A stretch of DNA of 64,000 bases from an uncultured Saprospiraceae bacterium (GTDB lineage: Bacteria > Bacteroidota > Bacteroidia > Chitinophagales > Saprospiraceae), in NCBI GenBank assembly GCA_937951615.1, contig CALFBH010000008.1:1-64000 (forward strand), written 5' to 3'. Under the pieces are notes generated by a model. The model saw only the letters and a program-made list of their open reading frames with translations. It was not told where the DNA came from and made no database searches. Positions 41,672 to 50,235 of this stretch are shown here, piece by piece (position 1 is the stretch's first letter; each line of letters begins with the position of its first letter). The translations under genes and the position numbers were made by a program.

Positions 41672-42457
41672 ATGCAAACAGGAATTTTTTTAGCCTTCGA
41701 ACCTATATTCGATAAAGACGGCGAAACTTACGCTTATTATATCCAACTTATCAATAATACAATGTGGAAAATTGTATTTGATGGCTCGATGTATATCGGA
41801 GACGCTCAGTTTCCACTAAGCGGTAGTGTAGAAAGCCAGACTGCTGATGAACTCGACACCTTACCTAAATCAGACCTCAATGATTATCCAAATTTTGAAC
41901 TGACCATCTGGCGATGGACAACTGAAGGGCAGGATGGGCGTGTCAACAAAAAGCTCAAACTCAAGCCTAAGCAATTCTTTAAAAAAATAGCAGATGCACC
42001 GATCTTGAATACCATGGCGCATGTCTATAAAATAGCAGACGATTTTGCGCCGCCTATTAGTCGAAGTGATACCCTTAAAGCTTACACGGAAAGCCAGCGT
42101 CCAGAGGAAGAGGAGTCAAAGGATGTCTATGAGCGGATGAAAGTAAAACTACACGATGTAGCAGCCAAAGCCAGTTTTCCAGAATCTCTTGATTTGCACA
42201 TTTATAACCTAACGGACGAGTATAAAAAAATGGATGCCGCTGCTGCATTAGCTTTTCAACTGAAACGTTTTGAAGACTATATAGATGAAGCTGTGCTGGT
42301 TGGTGTGCCTTTTGTTTATGTGGTACATGGCAAGGGCAAAGGTCGCCTGCGTGAAGAAATTCATCGCCACCTAAAAGAGCATCCGAGTGTGCTGCGTTTT
42401 GAAAGTGGTTTCCATGAAGGCTATGGGGCTGGTGGAGCGACTAAGGTGTTTTTTTGA
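41672..42457 (+). CDS. DUF2027/Smr domain protein
   Basis: 261 residues from ATG 41672. The N-terminal ~150 residues (MQTGIFLAFEPIFDKDGETYAYYIQLINNTMWKIVFDG and following) resemble the DUF2027 region found with Smr in Bacteroidota. The C-terminal ~80 residues form a Smr domain: SLDLHIYNLTDEYKKMDAAAALAFQLKRFEDYIDEAVLVGVPFVYVVHGKGKGRLREEIHRHL, with LDLH and the HGxGxGxLR nuclease loop intact. Smr domains nick DNA or cleave RNA (MutS2 C-terminus). Cytoplasmic. A membrane-protein gene follows after 23 bp. Confidence 0.85.
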   Translation: MQTGIFLAFEPIFDKDGETYAYYIQLINNTMWKIVFDGSMYIGDAQFPLSGSVESQTADELDTLPKSDLNDYPNFELTIWRWTTEGQDGRVNKKLKLKPKQFFKKIADAPILNTMAHVYKIADDFAPPISRSDTLKAYTESQRPEEEESKDVYERMKVKLHDVAAKASFPESLDLHIYNLTDEYKKMDAAAALAFQLKRFEDYIDEAVLVGVPFVYVVHGKGKGRLREEIHRHLKEHPSVLRFESGFHEGYGAGGATKVFF

Positions 42458-42480
42458 AGTGAAAAAGAAAAATCAAATAG

Positions 42481-42963
42481 ATGAAATTAAAAGTAATATT
42501 ACTTGTGTTTTGTACAATGGGATTTACACTTTTGTTAGTAGTTGGTTTATTGGAAAGAAACGTTGTCAGCTTACTGATAAATGAATCAGCAGATGTTACT
42601 GAGGATCACATAAGATTGACTTTTTCAGCCCTACAAAGAATAGTAGGAGTTCTTCCATATACTTTGGGAGTTATCATTGCAGGAACTTTTATTCTATCTG
42701 TTGCCCAAATATTCAAATCAGATAAAAAATTGTTGCCAATTGCTGTGTTGGTAGTTTTATTGATTCCAATGATTTACAATATTTTCATTGCTGATACCGC
42801 AGCAGTTGTTGAAGGAATCGAAACAACAAAAATGTCAGATGAATTATCAACTGTCAAATCAAGCTTGCTGGGTGCAGTAAAACAACACTACATCGGTCTA
42901 ATTGGGTTTGCATTAACAACTATCTTACAATTAATATTTACATTGAAAAGTATAAAAAAGTAA
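42481..42963 (+). CDS. Four-helix membrane protein, unknown
   Basis: 160 residues, four predicted membrane helices (about 3-23, 52-78, 86-106, 133-154) with an external ETxxMSDELSTVKSSLL loop before the last. No recognised domain and no catalytic residues stand out. Lower GC than its neighbours. It is 23 bp after the Smr gene and probably in its transcript; its stop is 2 bp from the converging GH13 gene's stop. Confidence 0.7.
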   Translation: MKLKVILLVFCTMGFTLLLVVGLLERNVVSLLINESADVTEDHIRLTFSALQRIVGVLPYTLGVIIAGTFILSVAQIFKSDKKLLPIAVLVVLLIPMIYNIFIADTAAVVEGIETTKMSDELSTVKSSLLGAVKQHYIGLIGFALTTILQLIFTLKSIKK

Positions 42964-42965
42964 TT

Positions 42966-44633
42966 TTACAAGACTTCAAAAATAAGCCCTTGCCAACCTC
43001 TTAATTGTATTTCTTTATTGTCAAATTCATATTTGTCATCATAATTGCCAAAGCGATAAGCCAGCGATTTTCCACCACAACCGACATCAGCAAGTTGAAT
43101 AGTTTGAGCATCGTCACTATGATTTAAAACCACCAAAAAAGCTTGTCCTTCGTACACTCTCTGATAAGCAAAAATATTTTGATCTTCCTTCAGGTATTGC
43201 ACGTAAGTGCCATAAGTCCACAGCTTATTCGACTTGCGATACTGAATGGCTTTTCTATAAAAATGCAGAATAGAATCTGAATCTGCCTCTGCTTCTACGA
43301 CATTTATTTTTGGATAATTGGGATTCAATTTTATCCAGGGCTTGCCTGTTGTGAAACCGGCATTTTCGGAGTCCTCCCAGTGCATAGGCGTGCGGACATT
43401 ATCGCGTCCCTGCACATGCACGCGCGGAAGAAATTCGGCTTCAGTTGTGCCTTTTGCCTGCCATTCTTTCCAGGCATTGAGGACTTCTACATCTTTATAG
43501 TCGTCCATAGATGGAAAAGCGACATTGGTCATCCCAATTTCGCAGCCTTGATAAATATAGACCGTTCCACGATGGGTGAGCAAAAGCATCGCCAGCATTT
43601 TGGCGGATGTTTTTCGGAACTTTTCATTATCATTGCCATAGCGCGATACCACACGAGGGAAATCGTGATTGCTGAGAAAAATGCTGCCCCAGCCTTGTTC
43701 GCCCAAAGCGGTATTCCATTCGTCAAACAAGGCTTTAAAACGCAGAAAATCCATTGGGCGATAATCATATTTCCCACCTGGTCCATCATTTAAAAACATC
43801 TGTTCCAACGAAAAAACCATATCGAGTTCCTTGCGGTCTGCACCTACATAATCCAGGGCTTCTTTCTGCGTTATTCCTGGACCTTCACCAACTGTCATGA
43901 TGTCATATTTCGACAAAACTTCACGATTCAGTTCTTGTAAAAACTCGTGTACACGCGGACCATTGGAATAGGAAGAAATCATGGATTGAAAGTCATCCGT
44001 ATTGGCATCAGGGAAGGCGAGGTTTTTGGAAATTAGCGAAATAACGTCCATTCTAAAACCATCAATGCCCTTGTCAAACCAAAATTTCATGGCATCATAA
44101 CAAGCTTGTCGGACTTTTGGATTTTCCCAATTCAGGTCAGGCTGTTTTTGTGTAAACAAATGGAGATAATACTCTTCAGTTGTCTCGTCATATTTCCACG
44201 CACTACCGCTAAAAAAGGAAAGCCAGTTATTCGGTGGGCCGCCGTCTTTGCCTTTTTTCCAAATATACCAGTCGCGGTAAGGATTGTCTTTTGACTTGCG
44301 GGATTCCAGAAACCAGGCATGTTCATCGGAGCTGTGATTGACCACTAAGTCCATGATAAGTCGCAGCCCGCGCTGGTGCATGCCTTCCAGCAATTCATCA
44401 AAGTCAGCCATAGTGCCAAACTCCTCCATGATATTGTAATAATCGCTGATGTCATAGCCATTATCATCATTGGGAGAGCGATAGACCGGGCAAAGCCAAA
44501 TCATATCCACACCCAGACTTTTGATATAGTCGAGTTTCTGAATGATGCCCCGCAAATCGCCCACGCCATCTCCATTGGAATCGTTAAAACTTCTGGGATA
44601 AATTTGATAGACAATACCTTCTTTCCACCACAT
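42966..44633 (-). CDS. GH13 alpha-glucosidase (oligo-1,6-glucosidase-like)
   Basis: 555-residue GH13 enzyme of the subfamily with oligo-1,6-glucosidase, alpha-glucosidase and trehalose-6-phosphate hydrolase. Opening MWWKEGIVYQIYPRSFNDSNGDGVGDLRGI is diagnostic. Catalytic nucleophile Asp in GFRMDVISL, acid/base Glu in TVGEGPG, transition-state Asp in FLSNHDFPR; DLVVNHSS is conserved region I. The C-terminal beta domain ends LRGWQGLIFEVL. No signal peptide, so cytoplasmic breakdown of alpha-glucosides. No sugar transporter or regulator is adjacent. Confidence 0.94.
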   Translation of the reverse strand: MWWKEGIVYQIYPRSFNDSNGDGVGDLRGIIQKLDYIKSLGVDMIWLCPVYRSPNDDNGYDISDYYNIMEEFGTMADFDELLEGMHQRGLRLIMDLVVNHSSDEHAWFLESRKSKDNPYRDWYIWKKGKDGGPPNNWLSFFSGSAWKYDETTEEYYLHLFTQKQPDLNWENPKVRQACYDAMKFWFDKGIDGFRMDVISLISKNLAFPDANTDDFQSMISSYSNGPRVHEFLQELNREVLSKYDIMTVGEGPGITQKEALDYVGADRKELDMVFSLEQMFLNDGPGGKYDYRPMDFLRFKALFDEWNTALGEQGWGSIFLSNHDFPRVVSRYGNDNEKFRKTSAKMLAMLLLTHRGTVYIYQGCEIGMTNVAFPSMDDYKDVEVLNAWKEWQAKGTTEAEFLPRVHVQGRDNVRTPMHWEDSENAGFTTGKPWIKLNPNYPKINVVEAEADSDSILHFYRKAIQYRKSNKLWTYGTYVQYLKEDQNIFAYQRVYEGQAFLVVLNHSDDAQTIQLADVGCGGKSLAYRFGNYDDKYEFDNKEIQLRGWQGLIFEVL

Positions 44634-44836
44634 ATTGGTTGATTGGTTATTAGTAATAGGGGATTAGGAAATATTTTTATACTTGAATATTCAATTCAAA
44701 ATTATGAAAATACCATCACTTGACCAATCAAATATCATTAATTTATTGAAAAGTACAACCAAATAAATGCAAAACCCTACTACTAAATAGTGTCCCTATG
44801 ACCTTAGTTTTAATTTTTTACATTAAAAATTACAAT

Positions 44837-46405
44837 ATGAGACTATTTAATTATTTATTTATCACGTTTTTTGTTTTTACCCTATCTGTATCCGCTTTTT
44901 CGCAAGACTGGATACCCATTGCCGAAAATGATACCTATCATTATGAGCTGGTCGGCGCGACAACACCTGACGATGTTATTCAAAGTTATGGCGGCTTGGT
45001 TTTAAAAAACAGCAATCCAGCCGATGCGACGATTTCCATTGATTCGACTATGGTGAGTGCGGGGCAAACTATTTATGAATTGAATAAAGTCGTCACACGC
45101 TGTGAAACCTGTCCCTGGAATCAGCATTATCGCAATCAGCCGCAGTTTTTGCAACATCGTATGGTTCATTTTGCGGCTAATGATAAAATTGTTTTTGAAG
45201 GAGATACCAACTGGGAAATTTTCCCGAAGGCAGCACTTGGAGCAACCTGGTTTTTTAATGCTGCTGCGAATGTAACTGCCCAGGTAAGCAATGTCGAATC
45301 AGGCGTTTTATTAGGTGCTCTTGATTCCCTTAAAACGATTACACTGTCCACAGGTGAGGAGATTGTATTGTCAAAATTGCACGGAATCGTCCGTTTTCCA
45401 AAATTTGATGACGGGACTTATTATGAATTGATTGGTATTCAAACCCGTGATTTGGGTTTTACTATTCCGGGTGCCGAAGAGATTTATAATTTTGAAGTGG
45501 GTGATGTGTTCCAGTATGATGAAAGGGCGGAAAGTTATTTTCCATATTTTTACAAGACTACTCAAATTCAGATATTGGATAAGATAGAATCAGCATCTGA
45601 TATACAGTATGATGTAAAAAAGCATACGTATAATATTTCGTCCGATCAATATTATTTTCCTCCGACATCAGATACCACATTCTACACATCGTATTCGTCT
45701 TATATATTTTCAAAAGATGAGATGGCTGATATTACGCCAGGGAGATTATTGGATATTGAAGCTGATAATTGTTATAATCAGTTCAACTTTTTTGAACAAT
45801 CATGTATCCATCCTTTTTTAGACCTTTCACCCAATAAATATCTCAGAATGTATTATGGACAAAATGAAGATGATAAGTGGGTGAACTTTGCAGCTACAGA
45901 CCTGACGGATGTTTTTGGGTCAAGTATGATCAGTAATTTTGCGCTCGAAGGCAGCACACCTGATTTGTTGTATCTGAATGATGGATGTTTGGAGCGATAT
46001 TACAGGGTTTGGGAAGAAGGACTTGGAGAAACACTATATCGACTGGGTACAAATGGTTGTGAATATTATTATAATCGCCATCTTGAAGGCTACATAAAAA
46101 ATGGGGATACAACAGGAATTATTACGCCTTTTGATGCCCCAATAGTTGTAAATCCAGAGATTTTATTAGAAACAGATGCCATTACTGTTTTTTCAAATCC
46201 CACAACTGATGACCTGCAAATCAAGTTAGCTTCAGGAAATTATCGGCTCTCGATTTTAGATATTAATGGTAACGTATATCAAACTTTAAATCTAAATTCA
46301 GACTATATAATAGATACCAATGAACTGCCGACAGGCTTGTATTTTGTTGAAATAAAGAATTTGAATAATAATAAAATTCAGGTAAAGAAAATTTTAAAGG
46401 AATAG
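44837..46405 (+). CDS. T9SS cargo protein, tandem paralogue 1
   Basis: 522 residues from ATG 44837 (signal MRLFNYLFITFFVFTLSVSAFSQ). Mature N-terminus DWIPIAENDTYHYELVG, then a repeated pair of motifs DTxYELIGIQTRDLGF...EEIYNFEVGDVFQYDE. The final ~75 residues (AITVFSNPTTDDLQIKLASGNYRLSILDINGNVYQTL...GLYFVEIKN...KKILKE) are a T9SS type A sorting domain. It aligns along its length with the next gene (W-IP, RNQxQFL.H.M, HGI(V/I)RFP, YYEL.GIQ.RDLG, YRxWxEGLGE). Function unknown; secreted. Confidence 0.83.
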   Translation: MRLFNYLFITFFVFTLSVSAFSQDWIPIAENDTYHYELVGATTPDDVIQSYGGLVLKNSNPADATISIDSTMVSAGQTIYELNKVVTRCETCPWNQHYRNQPQFLQHRMVHFAANDKIVFEGDTNWEIFPKAALGATWFFNAAANVTAQVSNVESGVLLGALDSLKTITLSTGEEIVLSKLHGIVRFPKFDDGTYYELIGIQTRDLGFTIPGAEEIYNFEVGDVFQYDERAESYFPYFYKTTQIQILDKIESASDIQYDVKKHTYNISSDQYYFPPTSDTTFYTSYSSYIFSKDEMADITPGRLLDIEADNCYNQFNFFEQSCIHPFLDLSPNKYLRMYYGQNEDDKWVNFAATDLTDVFGSSMISNFALEGSTPDLLYLNDGCLERYYRVWEEGLGETLYRLGTNGCEYYYNRHLEGYIKNGDTTGIITPFDAPIVVNPEILLETDAITVFSNPTTDDLQIKLASGNYRLSILDINGNVYQTLNLNSDYIIDTNELPTGLYFVEIKNLNNNKIQVKKILKE

Positions 46406-46411
46406 CAGCAA

Positions 46412-46506
46412 AACGATGAACTATAAATGACGACCGATGAATACACAACATTTTACAAAGCAAAATTCATATAAAATTCATCATTTATAGTTCATCATTC
46501 ATCGTT
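46412..46506. repeat. Inverted CGATGAA word element, degenerate core
   Basis: Left arm AACGATGAACTATAAATG... (46412-46442), weak core ATTTTACAAAGCAAAAT (46450-46466), right arm ATTCATCATTTATAGTTC... (46476-46506). It begins 7 bp after the stop of the first paralogue. Confidence 0.88.
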
Positions 46507-46682
46507 AGTTAAACATAAGCATAACCAGCTAAAAACATCAAGCCTGTCGATGCGATGATTTCCATTGATTTGCTTTTTGCTCGACAAAGCCCAAAAATCC
46601 TCCACCTTTTTATTGACTTTTTTTTTATATATTGTGATTGTAATACATAACCTCATTTTTTTGAACCACAATATTTTACAGT

Positions 46683-48230
46683 ATGAGACCACTTAATACT
46701 TTGTTATGTTGCTTGCTTTGCGCTTGTTCTTCTCAGGTTTTTGCGCAAAACTGGATACCAGTCGTCGAGGGGGATGTGTATCTGTATGACTTGGTGGGGG
46801 ATTCCACATACACTTCATTTTCTTCAGATTTAAATGATAACACCTATGCTGATGCATCAATCTGGATAGACTCTACGCAATCGTCCAATACCGAAGTGGC
46901 TCATTTAAATAAGATTATAAGATTCTGTGACACCTGTTCATATAGTCTTGGTTATTATTTTCATTACCTAAGAAATCAAGCTCAGTTTTTAGGACATAAA
47001 ATGGAAGATATGGGTGCTGGTGTTTATCAGTTTACAACAGATGATACGATTGTCATAGCAACTCAAGCTGCTGTAGGTGATACTTGGACGGTTTTTCCAA
47101 ATGCAGGTATTACAGCTGAGGTAACAGCGATCAATCAATCGCAGATTTTTGGTAATATCGATCAAACCAAACTCATCGTTTTATCAAATAATGATACGAT
47201 AATACTATCCGAAAATCATGGAATCATTCGTTTCCCAAATATTTTAGAGGATACTTATTATGAGTTGTCTGGTATTCAAAGTAGAGATCTTGGTGCAACT
47301 TTACCCATGTTCGACGATATCTATGATTTTGATATAGGTGACGTGTATCAATATGGTTTTGGTAGTAGTTACTATAATTCAGGATCCAATGGCGACATTA
47401 AAATTACCGTTCTTGACCGGCAGGACGCTGCAAATTCCATTACTTATCAAATACGGAAAATTACTCGCAGTAATATTTTTAATATAGGACCAATTGATAC
47501 CATAGTGACGATTGATACCCTTTACCATGTTTTTTACAGTGGAGATGTAGTTGAGCATTACCCCCGCGATTTGTTTATCAGTCCTGTTGATGAATTAGTC
47601 TCCTGGTCAGCAAATTACGGTGCAGGAAGTTCGCCTGGAAGCTTATGCACTATGTACCATGGGAAAAATGAGGAGGGAGAATGGATAAAATGGATGGGTA
47701 CAGCTGCTGAACCATCGAGGCCAATAAGTAGTCATTTTGATCCCTCATTCATAGCACCGTATGTGAATGATCCGAATGTGCTAATAGCAACATGGACGGA
47801 TGCTTTCTACCGTACATGGCAGGAAGGGCTTGGAGAGATACGTTATTCTTTTAATACGGGCACTTATTCTGAATCGCGGGAACTTAGGGGATATATCCAG
47901 GATGGGGTAACTACCGGCACTATTACGCCAGATTCTATACTCGCGCCTATGCTTATTTTTACTGACACTACTGTAGAATTGGTTGAATTAAATGATGTGC
48001 TACTTTATCCTAACCCCACTGTGAATGAACTGAATTTCGAAATCAGAACGGCCGCTCCACACAGAGAATTAGAGCTGATTGTTTACGATATCACTGGAAG
48101 AGCCTGTAAAAAATGGACATTTCAAAATATAATAGCTGGTACCATACAGGTAGGCGATTTGCCGAAAGGCGTTTATGTACTGAATTTCAAATCGGAAGAT
48201 GGTGTGTATTCAAAGAAGTTTATAAAATAA
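46683..48230 (+). CDS. T9SS cargo protein, tandem paralogue 2
   Basis: 515 residues, signal peptide MRPLNTLLCCLLCACSSQVFAQ. Mature part begins NWIPVVEGDVYLYDLVG and tracks the upstream paralogue throughout, including LRNQAQFLGHKM, HGIIRFPNILEDTYYELSGIQSRDLGATLP, DIYDFDIGDVYQYG and FYRTWQEGLGEIRYS. C-terminal T9SS type A domain: VLLYPNPTVNELNFEIRTA...KGVYVLNFKSEDGVYSKKFIK. No enzyme motif. The tandem pair suggests duplication followed by divergence. Secreted or surface attached. Confidence 0.83.
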   Translation: MRPLNTLLCCLLCACSSQVFAQNWIPVVEGDVYLYDLVGDSTYTSFSSDLNDNTYADASIWIDSTQSSNTEVAHLNKIIRFCDTCSYSLGYYFHYLRNQAQFLGHKMEDMGAGVYQFTTDDTIVIATQAAVGDTWTVFPNAGITAEVTAINQSQIFGNIDQTKLIVLSNNDTIILSENHGIIRFPNILEDTYYELSGIQSRDLGATLPMFDDIYDFDIGDVYQYGFGSSYYNSGSNGDIKITVLDRQDAANSITYQIRKITRSNIFNIGPIDTIVTIDTLYHVFYSGDVVEHYPRDLFISPVDELVSWSANYGAGSSPGSLCTMYHGKNEEGEWIKWMGTAAEPSRPISSHFDPSFIAPYVNDPNVLIATWTDAFYRTWQEGLGEIRYSFNTGTYSESRELRGYIQDGVTTGTITPDSILAPMLIFTDTTVELVELNDVLLYPNPTVNELNFEIRTAAPHRELELIVYDITGRACKKWTFQNIIAGTIQVGDLPKGVYVLNFKSEDGVYSKKFIK

Positions 48231-48253
48231 AAACATATTTTGTAGCGGGTCTT

Positions 48254-48326
48254 AGTAGTCTTTCCAGTTAATAGTGTCGACTAAATTTCGCCAAATTACC
48301 CGACAGAATTAACTGGAAAGACTACT
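48254..48326. terminator. 19-bp-stem inverted repeat between converging genes
   Basis: AGTAGTCTTTCCAGTTAAT (48254-48272) pairs exactly with 48308-48326. The 35-base loop has an inner TGTCG/CGACA pair. Short T/A tracts flank it; it may terminate both the paralogue 2 and vWA transcripts. Confidence 0.65.
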
Positions 48327-48332
48327 TAGTAT

Positions 48333-49979
48333 TTATTTTAATTTTTTGGCTTTCTCTACCAAAGTTTTGAATTCTGCTTTAAAGCCATTTTTATCCTTTA
48401 ATTTTGCAGAGTCGAGCCAGTTGCCAACCTCCTTATAAGTGCTTGTGCCTTTGTATTTTGAATCTGTGAGCAGCATTGAAAAAGCAGCCACACTCGACGT
48501 GAATTTCATGAAACCTGAAGCCGCATCAAATGTATTTCCCTTGTCGAATATGTCGAGCTTCAGCGGAACGCTGGTATCCGAATCTGGCTTTTTATACCTG
48601 AAATCTATCGTAAAGGTCGGCGCATTAGTAGAATTAGAATTGCCGGAAGGCACAATTTCATACAGTGCTGTTATGTTTTGCTCAATACCAATCTCTCCGG
48701 CGTCCTTGGTATCGTCTTCAAAATCTTCCTTATTTAATAGCCTATTCGCATAGCCAATCAGCCGATAAGATTTGACATTTTTATGATTAAATTCTACTTG
48801 TACTTTTACGTCTTTGGCTACGGTATAAAATTTATTATAATCATAAATGAAGACTTTTTGCAATTGCTTTAGATGGTCAATGTATTCATAAGTCCCATTG
48901 CCTTTATTGGCTATTTGCTCTAAAGTTCCGTCATTCAAATTCCCACGCCCAACACCCAAGACTGTTAAAAATATACCGAGGTCTCTTTTTTCTTCAATCA
49001 AACTAATCAATTCTTTCTGACTAGATGGGCCGACATTAAAATCGCCATCTGTCCCAATGACTATTCGGTTATTTCCTCCTTTTATGAAGTTTTTCTGCGC
49101 AATTTCATAGGCTGTTATAATTCCCGCTGCACCTGCCGTACTTCCGCCCGAACCCAGCTTATCAATAGCTCGTTTGATGGCATCTTTGTCCTTGCCCGAG
49201 GTAGAAGGCAGCACAACACCAGCCGAACCTGCATAGGTAACGATAGCCACTCTATCATCGGCAGATAAGCCATCCACAAAATACTTGAAGCCATTTCTAA
49301 GTAAGGGCAGTTTATCTTGACCATTCATAGAACCTGACACATCAATTAGAAAAACAAAGTTGGCAGGAGATCGCTGCCCTTCAGGTATAGCACTCCCTTT
49401 GATACCAATCCGAACCAATTTGTTGGCAGTATTCCAAGGGCACTGACTGACTTCACCATTCAGCGCAATAGGATGATAATCACTTGGCGATTCATAGTCT
49501 AAGTCGAAATAATTAATCAGCTCTTCTGTCCTTACTGCCCCGGCAGGCGGTAAGCGATTATCCTGCTGAAGAAACCTTCTGACATTAGAGTAAGATGCAC
49601 CGTCGGCATCTATTGAGAAAGTGGAGATGGCTTGTTCGGAGACCTTGATGAATGGGTTTTCTATTGCTTCATTATAATTGTCGCCTGGTGAAGGAATTTC
49701 CGGGTCTATATTAATACGTTCTTTCTCCATAGCTAATGGAGGTGATTCAGCCGCTGCGACTTCACTCTCTTCATATTCGTATTTTGCGATAGCTATTTCT
49801 GCTTTAGCCTTTCTACTTGCTTTGAGTTCGGCAAGACGTTCTGCACTTTTTGCTTGACGAGTAACAAGGTGTTCTGCTTTACGAGCTTCTTTAGTGTCTA
49901 CTCGATTTTCTTTACTACTTGAACAGGCAGCTAAGAATATCATCAGGAATAGAATCGGGAGTAGGTTATTTTTTTGCAT
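48333..49979 (-). CDS. YfbK-like vWA lipoprotein
   Basis: 548-residue lipoprotein (MIFLAAC, Cys19). A charged Lys/Glu/Ala helix (residues ~27-75) precedes the YfbK-type N-terminal domain (TFSIDADGASYSNVRRFLQ, RTEELINYFDLDY) and a vWA domain with a complete MIDAS (DVSGSM, STAGAAG, GTDGDFN). The C-terminal DUF3520-like domain (VEFNHKNVKSYRLIGYANRLL and following) ends the protein. Envelope-anchored metal-dependent protein-binding module. Partners are unknown; the family is sometimes near MoxR ATPases, but here the ATPase is distant. Confidence 0.9.
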   Translation of the reverse strand: MQKNNLLPILFLMIFLAACSSSKENRVDTKEARKAEHLVTRQAKSAERLAELKASRKAKAEIAIAKYEYEESEVAAAESPPLAMEKERINIDPEIPSPGDNYNEAIENPFIKVSEQAISTFSIDADGASYSNVRRFLQQDNRLPPAGAVRTEELINYFDLDYESPSDYHPIALNGEVSQCPWNTANKLVRIGIKGSAIPEGQRSPANFVFLIDVSGSMNGQDKLPLLRNGFKYFVDGLSADDRVAIVTYAGSAGVVLPSTSGKDKDAIKRAIDKLGSGGSTAGAAGIITAYEIAQKNFIKGGNNRIVIGTDGDFNVGPSSQKELISLIEEKRDLGIFLTVLGVGRGNLNDGTLEQIANKGNGTYEYIDHLKQLQKVFIYDYNKFYTVAKDVKVQVEFNHKNVKSYRLIGYANRLLNKEDFEDDTKDAGEIGIEQNITALYEIVPSGNSNSTNAPTFTIDFRYKKPDSDTSVPLKLDIFDKGNTFDAASGFMKFTSSVAAFSMLLTDSKYKGTSTYKEVGNWLDSAKLKDKNGFKAEFKTLVEKAKKLK

Positions 49980-50054
49980 GTTTGTTGTTTTTATTGCTTA
50001 TTTATACCTTCACTTTTGTAATGGTAACCATCTTGGGTTCTCTTTTATAAGATG

Positions 50055-50235
50055 ACTTGACGGCTGAACAGGCTGACCGTAAATAACCGTATCGACGACT
50101 TTAGCCGTCGTAAAAGTGAAAAGTGAATTTATAGTAAAATGATATTCATTTTATTATAAATAAAAAATAAGTATACCTGACGGCTAAAGTCGTCATTACG
50201 ATGTTCGCGGTCAGCCTGTGAAGTCGTCAGTACGG
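50055..50235. repeat. 180-bp inverted repeat of GACGGCT palindromes
   Basis: Left arm ~50058-50108 (GACGGCTGAACAGGCTGACCG ... CGACGACTTTAGCCGTCG) matches the reverse complement of the right arm ~50176-50235. The middle (50128-50162) is an AT hairpin, TAGTAAAATGA-TAT-TCATTTTATTA-like with one mismatch. It is bounded by the stop of the next minus-strand gene at 50236. Confidence 0.85.
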
